A DNA stretch of 64,000 nt from Lycium barbarum (taxonomy: Eukaryota > Streptophyta > Magnoliopsida > Solanales > Solanaceae), in the NCBI RefSeq assembly GCF_019175385.1, contig NC_083346.1, forward strand, positions 55,147,821 through 55,211,820, in the 5' to 3' direction. The notes beneath the pieces were generated by a model. That model did no database searches. It was not told where the DNA came from and worked only from the letters and a program-made list of their open reading frames with translations. The position numbers were made by a program, and so were the translations under genes. How positions within the stretch are numbered: position 1 is the stretch's first letter; each line of letters opens with the position of its first letter. Shown piece after piece: positions 47,613-58,952 of the stretch.

Positions 47613-48953
47613 ATTTCACCTGACGGGGTATTATTATATGGAGGCCGGATATGTGTACCTAAAGTTGCAGGGCTGCGGCGACAGGTTATGGGAGAGGCAC
47701 ATTATGCCCGGTATTCTGTTCATCCTGGATCCACTAAAATGTACCATAACCTCAGAAGTTTATATTGGTGGGATGGTATGAAAAGAGATATCGAAGAGTT
47801 CGTTGCTCTGTGTCCAAATTGTCAACAGGTTAAGATCGAGCACCAGAAGCCCGGTGTATTGTTACAGGAAATGGAAATTTCAGCTTGGAAATGGGAAATA
47901 ATTAATATGGATTTCATTACAGGTTTACCACGTACTCCACGAAGGTATGATTCTATATGGGTTATTGTTGATAGGCTGACAAAATCAGCCCATTTTCTTC
48001 CGGTCAGGACCACTTATTCGGCTGAGGATTATGCCCAGTTGTATATTAAAGAGATAGTAAGGCTTCACGGAGTTCCTACATCTATTATATCCGACAGAGG
48101 TGCGCAGTTTACAGCTAACTTCTGGAGATCGTTTCAGGACGGATTAGGGACCCAGGTGAGTCTTAGTACAGCATTCCATCCTCAGTCTGACGGGCAGGCC
48201 GAGCGTACTATTCAGACGCTGGAAGATATGCTACGGGCCTGTGTTATTGATTTCAGAGGTAGTTGGGATGATCATTTGCCCCTTATTGAATTTGCTTATA
48301 ATAATAGCTATCATTCCAGCATCCAGATGGCACCGTATGAAGCCTTATATGGTAGAAAATGTAGGTCTCCGATTGGTTGGTTCGATGTGGGTGAAACTAA
48401 ATTGATTGGTCCAGATATGATCCAGCAAGCAGTCAATAAGGTGAAACTTATTCGAGAGCGGTTATTAGCAGCCCAGAGTCGACAGAAATCAAATGCAGTT
48501 AAACGACGTAGACCCTTAGAATTCCAGATTGGCGATTGGGTATTTCTGAAAGTGTCACCTATGAAAGGTGTAATGCGATTCGGCAGAAAAGGAAAGTTCA
48601 GTCCGAGATATATTGGGCCTTATCAGATTGTTCGAAAGATAGGCAAGGTCGCTTACGAGTTAGACTTACCATCCGATCTGGAAGTAGTACATGCGGTATT
48701 TCACGTATCAATGCTCTGTAAGTGTATTGGTGATCCTTCCAGAATATTTCCCACAGAAGATATCCAGGTAACAGAGGAGCTGTCCTACGAAGAACAGCCT
48801 GTAGCCATTTTGGATCATCAGGTGAGGAGACTGCGTACCAAAGATGTACCTTCTGTTAAGGTCTTGTGGCGAAACAATAACCGAGAAGAAATGACCTGGG
48901 AAGCGGAGGACGAGATGAAGATATCCTCACTTGTTTCCTATGCCTACAGGTAA
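47613..48953 (+). CDS. Integrase and chromodomain of element A (open, but isolated from the rest of pol)
   Basis: This stretch is open from just after the TAA at 47610; the first ATG is 47688 (421 residues from there). Integrase inserts the DNA copy into the genome. The zinc-binding H2C2 part ends [15 protein letters not shown] (~47811-47855). The catalytic triad is Asp 47910, Asp 48093 and Glu 48201, spaced as D-60-D-35-E. The GPY/F-type C-terminal region (FLKVSPMKGVMRFGRKGKF, PRYIGPY) lies at ~48540-48630. A chromodomain-like end (VKVLWRNNNREEMTWEAEDEM) at ~48860-48920 should direct insertion to modified chromatin. There is no own start signal; it was made as part of a gag-pol polyprotein and probably has no separate function now. 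Confidence 0.93.
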   Translation: MSPDGVLLYGGRICVPKVAGLRRQVMGEAHYARYSVHPGSTKMYHNLRSLYWWDGMKRDIEEFVALCPNCQQVKIEHQKPGVLLQEMEISAWKWEIINMDFITGLPRTPRRYDSIWVIVDRLTKSAHFLPVRTTYSAEDYAQLYIKEIVRLHGVPTSIISDRGAQFTANFWRSFQDGLGTQVSLSTAFHPQSDGQAERTIQTLEDMLRACVIDFRGSWDDHLPLIEFAYNNSYHSSIQMAPYEALYGRKCRSPIGWFDVGETKLIGPDMIQQAVNKVKLIRERLLAAQSRQKSNAVKRRRPLEFQIGDWVFLKVSPMKGVMRFGRKGKFSPRYIGPYQIVRKIGKVAYELDLPSDLEVVHAVFHVSMLCKCIGDPSRIFPTEDIQVTEELSYEEQPVAILDHQVRRLRTKDVPSVKVLWRNNNREEMTWEAEDEMKISSLVSYAYR

Positions 48954-49057
48954 TCTAAATTCCTTAATTGGTTATACTAATTGGTGAATGAATTATATGA
49001 ACTGTCTCTAAAAAGAAACTCCCCCGAAATGCTTGTAAAACACTATAAGACTAGTTT

Positions 49058-49097
49058 AACATTCGAGGACGAATGTTCTAAAGGGGGGGGGGGGGGA
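49058..49097 (+). other. Pre-PPT palindrome and polypurine tract of element A
   Basis: AACATTCG-AGGA-CGAATGTT is at 49058-49077, then AAAGGGGGGGGGGGGGGA up to the 3' LTR at 49098. Confidence 0.92.
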
Positions 49098-51982
49098 TGT
49101 TATATCCCGTATTTTGCATATTTGAAAAATTTGAAATAATTGTGACTAGTAAGAGATAAGGCAATATTTTAATCCTACTTAATATATAAGCTGTTCATGG
49201 AAAAATATTGATGCGGAAATATTGAGGAAGGCTAAGGGCAAAATTGGAATTTTGGAAATTAGTTTCATGAATTACAAAATATTAACCAAAAGTAATTGGG
49301 CTAGGAAAAATCAAAAAAACAAAGAGGCCCAATGTGTGTGGCCGGCCATAGGGGCATGGCCCAACCCCATGTGAAAAAAATTAAATGAACCAAATAAATA
49401 GAGAGGGCCATGTCATTTTATCCTTTCATCTTCAAGAACTTTCAAGAAAAGAGTTGCGAGCACAAAAAAAAGGGCCATTCGGCCGAAAAAAAAAGAAAGA
49501 AAAAATTGGAAGCCTTCCATCTTTGATCCAAAATTCATCTCTTCTTGAATTCTTACTAATTTCAAGACCCTCTTCAACGTGGTATAATTATTAGAGCAAG
49601 AAAATTACTTTTGTGACAAGTGCAAAAATTCTATTCAAGTGGAAAATTGAGGAAGAAGGTAAGAATTTCTATTCTTTTACATGTTATGGAAGATTTATAT
49701 ATGTTGTAGTGAGTAAAATTGAAAGAAAATCATAGAAATGTTATGTGTTGTGTGTGGGCCGTGTGGGTGTTTTGTGTGTGTGTGGCCGTGTGGTGTTATT
49801 GGGTGGAGGAAGATGAATTAATTTTATGTAGTATGTTAGTTGTGTTGTTGTGAACTCTATGATGCCAATGAAAGACTAATGGTTCAAGTTGGCATGGAAA
49901 TTGGTTGTAGGTTGTTGTAGGAAATTATGTGATTTTAATATGCTTTTATGTAATTGTGGAAATGGAGTTGCTAAAGCGTGCATTGTTGTTGTAGTTTGTG
50001 AATTTGGAAGAAGAAAATGCGACGTTGTAGTTTTGTTGCATTTGTGGGGATTTCGGGTGGAGTATGGTGTTGGTGAAATTGTTTGAATATTGTATAGATT
50101 GTTTGAAATGTTCTTGAAGTTTGAATGATCTCGGATTAGAAATGAATATGTGAGCATTGATATTGGCTTGAATGTACGTAGTTGAATTGAATGTGATAAG
50201 CTACGTAGAGGAGAAGGTTACCAATGTTCGAATGCCATTTAAATTGATTCTTGATGTTACTAGTATGGTTGTTGGTATTGTTGGTATGGTTGTTGATGAA
50301 TTTGGCCGAGTTAAATTCTCGAGGATGTTGAATTTACAGGGGAGATGCTGCCGAAATTTCTGTAGACAAGTACTGGTTAGAATTGGATGTTTAAGTACTT
50401 GTAGCTAATGTTTGGTAATTGATAACGTTATTGTAGATATTGGCGAGCACGAGACTTGAGTCGGGATTTGGTTAGCGAGCGATCGAGGCATGTAAAGCCT
50501 ACCTTTCCTTCTTTTGGCATGACCTTTATGAAATGAACAAATAACGTATATGTATGTTTCTAAAGAAAATCCTATTCTTAGAGCCACTAGGATGGCTAAT
50601 ACCTTTGACTTCCATAAGCTATTCCATATGGCTTGATACGTATTTATGATGTTCGAAGATTCTAGTTGTTATGGTTCCGAATGTTGTTTGAAAGAAAATC
50701 GAGATGACTAAAGTCTTTGATGAATATTTTGAAACGTAAATATGGTCCTAAAGCCTCCATTTGATTCGATCCATAATGTTATTCGAAAGTTATCTAATAT
50801 GAATGATACTTGAATTTCCAAATATGGCTTATGAAATGTTTTTAAAAGGTTTTGTAATTCAAAAGCTCGTAACTTTCGTATACTAATTCTGATTGACTAG
50901 ATACTTGTTTCTGAGCTTTCTGATATCGGTATATATATTTATTCATCGAGTCTTGGAATCTATTTACTTATATGCATATGGTTTTCTCACTACTCCGCTC
51001 GTGCATACTACTACTACATCGTTCGCCGGGTCCCGGGCCGGTTTTGTCTTCGTGCGCACTATGTTATATTCGGCAGTATGATATGTTACTGTTCCCGAGA
51101 CCCTCGCCATAGGGCCGGATACCGCTTATATACGGAGTTATGATGTGTTATGGCATAGAATGTGTTCTGATGTTGTGATATGTTATGATGATACAATATG
51201 TTCGGGGATTGTACGGAGATTTGAAACCTTCTGGAGTATGATGTGTTGTGGCGCCAGCGTCGGAGTGGCGACCACGTTCCTGAGCCCTATGCATGATTTA
51301 TGTTTTCAGAAAAGGTTTTGATATACTACCTCTGTACCATTTTCCATACTCCTTATTTTAGTTATGATTTGGATTACTGTATTTCATGCTTTACATACTC
51401 AGTACATATTTCGTACTGACCCCCTTTTCTTCGGGGGGCTGTGTTTCATGCCCGCAGGTACAGACGTTCGTTCTGGTGACCCGCCGGTGTAGGATCCATA
51501 TTCCGCTATTTTGGAGTACTCCTTTGATCCGGAGCCCATATTTTTGGTACATATCTTTCGTGGTACATATTTCTGTATATATATATATATGACTATTCGG
51601 GGTACGGCGGGGCCCTGTCCCGTCACATGTTTCTGTTATGGTTTGTAGAGGCCTGTAGGCATATATGTGGGTCATGGGCCGTGTTTGTTCGATTATGTCT
51701 GTGACTTGTGCCTTAAGCGGTCCTGTTTCCTATTATGGCCAAAACGGCCCATATGTTTGTGTATGTATGTATATTCGGGCGATGTGTATTCCGCCAGCCT
51801 GCCGGCTTTTGTATGATATTTCTGCTACAGGTGACCGCTTAAGATGACGTCTGTTCTCAGTATCCGTATAAATTAACATATGCTAAATGTGAATAAGTTA
51901 TTAAAATGTCGATCTAGTTAGTAAGTCTGTATGGGTGTCCAGTTAGGGCACTAGTCACGGCCCATGGGGTTGGGTCGTGACA
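49098..51982 (+). mobile_element. 3' LTR of element A
   Basis: This 2885-bp LTR is nearly identical to the 5' LTR. Differences include a GGCATGTAAAGCC (50487-50499) where the 5' copy has GGTATGTAAAGCC, and a longer TA run near 51577-51590. Confidence 0.96.
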
Positions 51983-52972
51983 AACACGTCAAGAACTATG
52001 GTTAAGCTACAGGAAGATTCAAAACGTATTCCAACGTTAGTAGTTTATTTCTAGAAAATTAGACGACGTTTCCCTTATATTCAAACCAACCACATAACAA
52101 CCAAGTCAACATCAACAACCACACGTTCAAGTACTATATCGAAACTAACCAAGACATGATTCAAGGATACTCCAAACAGCCCGCAAAACATTCCAATCAG
52201 CCCATATATTACAACATTCAATAGTAATTAACCTATTGACTACGACGTATTCAAGTTATTCTTAACAATCTACAGTCGTAACATTTCACCAAAACGACCT
52301 TATAACAGTCCAACCATTATAGCAACATGACGCATAACTCTAATTACACTTAATCTTCCAATTCTACAAGAACGACAACACGTCCCAAAACAGCCCTTAA
52401 TTAACAACATAGAGATGCCCGATAATCTCACGAACGTCTACAAATACACCAAGCAAACCCCATATGCTTCCCGAAGGTACATATTTCGTTCCATATGTTT
52501 CATGCCCGCAGGTACATTATCTCATACACTCTTTTCATCAAAATTTGCGAATCATATCAACACATACACGACAACAACATCAATTATTCATATGCAAGAA
52601 AACTACCTTAACATCACAATAAGTCCTTAAAACAGCCCACAAAACAAATACAACTTCAACTTTAACCATCAAATTCCTTCACTTTCATCACATAATCCAT
52701 GACAACAACAACTACAACATTAATTAAAATTAATCCACCATTTTTAATTAGAGCAGCCCCTACACGACCCAAACAACGCCTCAACATCAACATACACAAT
52801 TCCTTATATCCAATCCACATCTACCAAATTATAGCAAGTTCAAATCATCTCCAAAACATGTAGAAAAGGATTAAATCTTACCTTAGAGACAAGCTCTTAT
52901 TATCAACCACGGCCGTGAGCTTCCTCCCTTTTTTTTTTCCTCCAATTGAACTTGAAAATCTAACAATTTATG

Positions 52973-53004
<32 letters not shown>

Positions 53005-53400
53005 TGGCCGTGAGCTATTTAGGGGCTGCCATGGCTGGCCGTGAGCTTCATGAAGCCATGCCATAGCCATGGCCGAACCCTCTCTCTCTCTAGAGCTTTA
53101 GAGCTCCTCTTTCTAAGTTCTATTTTGCAAAGTTGAAATTGTAATGTAGTTGATAACTTAGTCATCAAACCATAATCTTATATGGTGCCTACAAAATGGA
53201 CACTTGTCCATCCTTATGACATGTGTCCAATTTTCATTCAACACCAATCAAATTCCGCCATGTGACGTGGGGCCCACTTAGTGGTCCAATTAGCCTAATT
53301 AATTGTTAATCCCCACTTAATAATATAATCATGGTTAATTAATCCCTAATCTCCACTGAGCTTTTGAATGATCCGACGTGCAAAAGTACGGGGTATAACA
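51983..53400 (-). mobile_element. Element C 3' LTR, right part
   Basis: Bases 51983-51987 (AACAC) are the right target duplication of A. The LTR continues to its minus-strand start TGTTATACCCCG at 53400. It includes a donor-like CTAAG|GTAAG (minus, ~52880), a GT-then-G compound repeat (52974-53002) and a TATA-like CATATAAG (minus, ~53175-53182). Confidence 0.85.
52974..53002. repeat. (GT)n(G)n compound microsatellite
   Basis: About six GT units are followed by a run of about 18 G. Confidence 0.9.
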
Positions 53401-53436
53401 TCCTTCCCCCCTTTGGAACATTCATCCTCGAATGTT
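53401..53436 (-). other. Polypurine tract and pre-PPT palindrome of element C
   Basis: The plus strand TCCTTCCCCCCTTTGG adjoins the LTR; AACATTCA-TCCT-CGAATGTT is at 53417-53436 with one arm mismatch. Confidence 0.85.
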
Positions 53437-56400
53437 AAACTGGTCCTGAACTCCCAATACTTACCCAAATGTTCTCTTATTTAATTATGCCCCTCACATG
53501 CCTCTTTCAATGGTCGATTCGCTATAATTCACTATAACGCATTCCAGGTCTCTACATAGTCATTCCCGTAATATTTCCTCCTTCTTTTGCTTTTGAAGGT
53601 AATTATTTCACGTCGTTGTCTTTGCTTTCCTCTCTATTTCGCAGTTGGTTGTCAGTTGTATTGCGAGCTCTTCTGCTGAAGTGTTATTCTTTCTCTTGTC
53701 TGCATACTGTCACTGATTGATTCGGACTTGTATCCACGGTGCACTTAGTTATAACTCGACTCTTTCCTTTTCTATAGTTACTCCCTTAAGATGATACATC
53801 GTTCACTTCACTTTAGCTTCAAATAATTAAATAAGATCTTGTTAATGTGCAGACATCCCTCATCGATTTATTAGACTTTACAATTTTTGGAGTATTTCAT
53901 ACCTCCGGTGCTTATAGACCCTTCACAGACTCTGTGGCTAAAACGACCTTTCCCAGGGTATAATATTATTTTACTTTGATAACCTTGCTTTGTCCTGCTG
54001 TTACAGCCCGTAAGGAAGCTTCAACATCATGTGTCACTTTTCGACTTTCTTTTTTTAAAGGTTTTTAATTGTCACTTTGCTTTTAGTTCTTGATCTCGAT
54101 CTTTAGGGTTGATCAAATAGCGCTAGGGTTCCCTCATATTATAACTTCACTGTCATCCAGTAACCAGTGACCCGCTTGTTCTGGTCGTCTCGGTTAAACA
54201 ATTTCACAACTTCCTTTAATCCAACTTGTAACTTCCCTTATCTCGGGTCGTTTCTTTATCTTTACTTCAAACTCTTCTGTTGCCCCTTTACTTAAATTTG
54301 CTCTTAGTTCTCCTATCATGCATCATATTGCAATCTTAACAAGAGTATGTGTAGGTGCTCAAATCAGCCCGGGAAATACCTTAGCGTCGCCTTAGTAGTC
54401 TTAATGCAGACCCTATATTCTGCTTATATCTTTCAATTGATATCAAGGCTCAACTATGGCTATGTCCTATCTGTCCTTAGTACTAATTCGGTCCCGGTAA
54501 TTTGGCTCAAACCATTTTCACCTTTCCTTAATGTTTCCAGAATGTCACACCCACATTGTTGTTACTAAATCCTTACTCTTCTTAACAAGTACTCACTTGG
54601 TCTCATTCTTAACATACAAATATGCGTAGCTTGCATAACTACTCTTGTATAGCTTGTACAAAGTACATCCAATCTTAGTCATAGTCTTTCCTTCTCCTGG
54701 TTTATTCTACTTTACATATCTTATTTGTACTAAAACTTACTTGCTATCTATCTTGTCGTACGCCTGTCCCTTCCTTTACTTACCATTCAATTTTCTCATA
54801 TTCTACTATAGGAGATTCCCTATCTCTTCTTCTTTGCTACTTATAAGTCATAATATCATTAGCAAGCAACCCCGTGGCCAACGTCTCAACCTCCAATCCA
54901 GTATAGCATTGCTATCCTTTATAATATCTCTTAAGTTACTCGTTACCATTTTCTTGTCGTATTCTTCCTTTTTATAGGCATCCACTTTCTCAGGTCATAT
55001 AATACAAAATCTTTACAAATGATCCTCAGTCTTGTCTCAAATACCATCCTGACTACTATTCGTTTATCGCTGGATTCCAGATCTTACCAACTTGTTTCCG
55101 CATGGGATCTCACTTGAAGTTTGAGTATCAATATTGGATATATTATAGTGTCAATTGTTTCCATTTGTACTTACTTTGCTTTCACCCGCTTCCCCCCCGT
55201 TGGGGTTGTACTTATACCATATCCATGCCTTTTCTTTATCATTTATAACTTTGATTCCCCACGTACGAAACCTCGACCAAATCACGAAGCGATGAGAACT
55301 CTCGATATATAGTACAAAATCTTATCTGATGGTTGGTACTCGAGTAATGTAATTATTGTAGCAATTTATCCAAAGCCACATTCCATTTATTCCGGTCAGT
55401 AATTAGCTAGTGCTTATAGTCGTTTCAAATTCTCAATTAGATAGCACTTATATTTTGATGATAAGTGTCCCAAGCTTTCTTATAACACTATCTTTATCCC
55501 AATGGATATCATCTGTTTCTTCTAATAAATTCACAATACATCAGTTGTTTTGCAAATCCACAATCCTTGTCCTTTAAGGATTTCACTATTTCCGAGGCGA
55601 AGTCACATACACGCAGTACTCCTTTATGGCTCATGCTCTTTCACCCTTGTTGTATACCCAACGCTAACTCCTAACTTACTCAAAATCATATCAAATTCGT
55701 CTTAATAGTGGTCTTGTCTTATCACCTTCTCGTTGTACTACACCTTAAGTTCGTAGCTATATATTTCCCTTTTATCCTATACTTATACTCAATTAATTGC
55801 GTCTGTCTTGGGTCCTTCCTTTAGTATTCCTTTCATTTCTCCTGTCTATGTCCATCTTTTATTTTGTGCACGGGGAATCTCATGCTACTCCTGTATCCTT
55901 CGGAAAACACTTCTTCTACATAACCCCTTTCTCATTTTCAAAACATATTCTGTTCATCCCTATTTGTTCTTATCATACCAGTGATTTCCTGGCACTTATT
56001 TTGTCTTGTTGCTCATCTTTCTTTAGTTTGGTCTTTCACAATTCTGTCGCTTATATTACCCGTTTTCTTAGCTAGACATGTCATAACACATCGCTACACT
56101 GTAATCCCACTCGTTTTCTTCTTATTTTCTTCTTTCACTTAACTCCTTCTCTTCCTGTGCTCGCTTTCACTTTTGTTACCACTTGATCTCTATTCTGAAA
56201 TTTCCCTATAGGACCTTGTAAGTCTTTCTTATTCGTTCTATATTTTCTTTTCCATTTCACACTAATCACATCATATCTTTTAATCACTTCCTCGCTAGGC
56301 TTTACTCATTTTTATAACAATCCTTATTATATTCACGTAATATCCTGTTCGTAATCAATCCTATAGTGTAAAACTTCTTAACCTTATTCATGATTCTTAC

Positions 56401-57877
56401 TATGGTTTAATTACACTCTGTGGAGTAGGCGTACTTAACCTTTGGTCAATCTTATCCTTAATATCTCACAGGCTGTCTTATCAATACATTCGTATTTGTC
56501 ATAATTCTTCCTCCTCCGTATTTTTATCTCGATCATACTATTACTCCTTTTAGCCGCAAACTCGTCGTAATTTATCCCTACTTATGCTTTCACTCGATAC
56601 CTCAATAAAACATTCTACTAAGATTTGCCACCTTTTCCTAAATCATCCCTTAGTGTCACAAGCCCTTTCCAAATTATCCTAGCATTTCATCAACAACACA
56701 TGAAACACATGATCTACGACAGCCCACAAGTTTGAGTTTTCCTTCTACAAATTCCATCTCCAATTAGTTGATTAAGAGCTAATGAACTCAAGAACATAAA
56801 TATATGATGAAATGTTGCCTCAAGAACACAAGAACGCTCCAACTCCCAGATTACGTTACCCAAAGCATCCTCCAAAACCACCACAAGAAGAAGAACTAGA
56901 ATCCGACAAGCACCATGGGACTTCTCATGCTTGATTCACATAGTTTAACTTCGGATTTGTTCTTGGGTCATGAACGAGTTATTTAGTTCATAAACTACTT
57001 GTTGTATGCTTTGTACTCTTCAAATAAAAGTGAAACTTAATTGTGGACGTTTTTGCTCTTCAACATGAGCCTTTTCTACGGTTAAATGTGGCTGGAAAGT
57101 ATTCTGGTCCATTCAAATGAATTCCAAACTTTGCTACTCATATATGCTTCTTCGAAATAAAATTTCCCAAATAAGAATCATGCCTCTTACGGATGACATG
57201 GAGGGTATCTCTTAAAGCTTTAATCCAACATAATAAATTCACCCTATCGATATCAACTTTCAAGACGTATTATGAATTTATATCTCATTCTCTTTTTTCT
57301 ATTTTTGGGAAAAATTTGGCAGAGTTTCCTCTGTACTTCTTACTATCCCAAAACCTGCACGCAGGAAATACCAATAATTCCTCACAAGGCCAACATATAT
57401 ACGTATATCTCATATCATATCATAGCCACACAGGGCTCCTAATTTCAAGTAAAAGTATAAAGATGTCGAAACTTACCTCACATATCACACCTCGAGATGT
57501 ACCTGATCCTTTAACGATTTGTCCTGTTATACCTTCCTATCTACCTTCCCTTTCATTTTTCAACTTTAAATTTCAATCATACTTCAATATTTTTACCTTA
57601 TCTGACATGCATCTTTCACACCGTTGCTTACCTGTGTACTTTGTAACTTCTAATATCATCAGTTACTTTCTTCCGTCGATGCCGTTCTTCAGCTGAAATC
57701 AAGGGTCAATATAAGGAATTTCATTTCCTATGGCTGGGCTCTATCGCACGATCTTAGATATGAAAGAAAGGTAACATCCTAAATGTCCTATAGAATCCTA
57801 TTTATAGATGTGGTGCACAACACACCGATAAACAGGACTCTACTAGACACGGTTTGTAGACACTCCGAGGATGAACT
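53437..57877 (-). mobile_element. Element C internal region (non-autonomous, 4.4 kb without sense genes)
   Basis: This is minus-oriented internal DNA between PPT and PBS. It has no sense-strand frame of any size and no pol signature I can recognise. The ~100 nt next to the PBS match the leaders of A, I and D. The 56.7-57.7 kb part matches element I at 4.3-4.95 kb, but the 5S-like module of I is absent. The left part resembles element E. Plus-strand frames (54347-54568, 54645-54977, 55797-56075, 57193-57696) are antisense, rich in Ser/Phe/Leu from pyrimidine-rich DNA, and not believable as genes. Confidence 0.75.
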
Positions 57878-57889
57878 GCTCTGATACCA
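57878..57889 (-). other. Primer-binding site of element C
   Basis: The minus strand reads TGGTATCAGAGC, 4 nt from the LTR end at 57894. Confidence 0.93.
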
Positions 57890-57893
57890 CTTT

Positions 57894-58952
57894 TGTCACG
57901 ACCCAACCCCATGGGCCATGACTAGTGCCCGAACTGGACACTCATATACATACCTACTAGATATAGTCAAACTGAATCTATGAACAATATGGAAAACTCT
58001 GAAGGTTCATAACGTCATCATATGTATATATCCAGATAAACTGTCTCCTGAGGAGTCTCAACTAATCAAATCATAAAATGATACGCAAGCCGACAAGGCT
58101 ACCACTACATACGAACATATCCATAGAACATCGTATAGACACCGCTGAACAAAACTTATACACAACCCACACATATGTCTACAGACCTCTAAGAGTATCG
58201 ATAGCGAAATATGACGGGACAGGGCCCCGTCGTACTCCTGGAAAAACATATACATATACATCATAAGATCTGTACCAAAAGTCTAAGCTCCGAAATAACG
58301 GAGCTCTCCAAGACAGCTGATTGGAAATACTAGGCTAGGGGATCACCGAATCGAGTGTCTGTACCTGCGGGCATGAAACGCAGCCCCCCCCCCCCCCCCC
58401 CCCCCCCCGAAGAAAAGGGGTCAGTACGGAATATGTACTGAGTATATAAAGCATGAAATACAATAAAGAGGATCAGAACTGAAATAGAGATTACCAGAAA
58501 CAAGTATGACTTCTAAAATATCAATACACTTGCCTTATGAAATGAAAATCATGCATATCAATATAGTATATCATATCCGGCCCATTATGGGACACGGTGA
58601 ACAATGCAGTGAAACTGTGCACGAAAACGTACCCCGGCCCGGGACTCGGTGAAAGACATATTGAGGCATGCACGAGCAGAGTAGTGAGCAACTATATGCA
58701 AACTAAGTCATATCTGAGACTCAATAGAATAATCAAAATGAACCATCATGATAATCAAGACAATAGTCATATCAAGTATCCTTCGAACGTGACTATGGAT
58801 TATATCGAAATAGAACTTCTGGAATCATAGACACATATCAAGACATAGTAAAATAAGTTCTGGGAATCAAGTACATTAGCCATCCTAGTGTCTCTAAGAA
58901 TAGGAGCTTTTTTTAAGTCACATATACGTCGTCTATTTGTTTCATAAAGATT
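57894..58952 (-). mobile_element. Element C 5' LTR, left part
   Basis: It starts at the LTR 3' end (TGTCACGACCC on the plus strand) and matches 39999-40991 closely. It keeps ~100 bp (58570-58670, with the GGCCCGGGACTCGGTGA-type unit) that the 3' LTR has lost, and has a C25 run at 58384-58408. Element B is inserted at 58953; the rest of the LTR lies beyond the window. Five bp before B read AGATT. Confidence 0.88.

Larger units (their letters stand above)
41094..51982 (+). mobile_element. Element A, full-length Ty3/gypsy chromovirus (Tekay/Del-like), coding but broken
   Basis: Element A is 10.9 kb: 5' LTR 41094-43971, PBS 43976-43987, gag-pol 44175-48953, PPT 49079-49097, 3' LTR 49098-51982. 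The flanks AAGAC (41089-41093) and AACAC (51983-51987) are a target duplication with one change. The LTRs differ by only a few percent by eye, so it is one of the younger insertions. Domain order is gag, zinc knuckle, protease, RT, RNase H, integrase, chromodomain. Nine in-frame stops, at least three frame changes and a small deletion before RT make it non-functional as it stands. Confidence 0.96.

Noticed and set aside
52401..52630. Frame 52415-52630 containing a second ATTTCGT...CATGCCCGCAGGTACA block, like the conserved LTR hairpin module.
   Set aside because: Only part of the module (CATATTTCGT and TTTCATGCCCGCAGGTACA, 52481-52515) is present, in the opposite orientation to the surrounding C LTR. 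It may be a small gene-conversion or insertion patch, but too little remains to support a separate feature.
57193..57696. Antisense 167-residue frame in element C, whose C-terminal part resembles a frame at 4733-4939 in element I (MSKLTSH start, SMPFF end).
   Set aside because: The two stretches are homologous DNA of the same non-autonomous family, so similar frames are expected. The composition is that of pyrimidine-rich antisense DNA, and there is no domain or start context.
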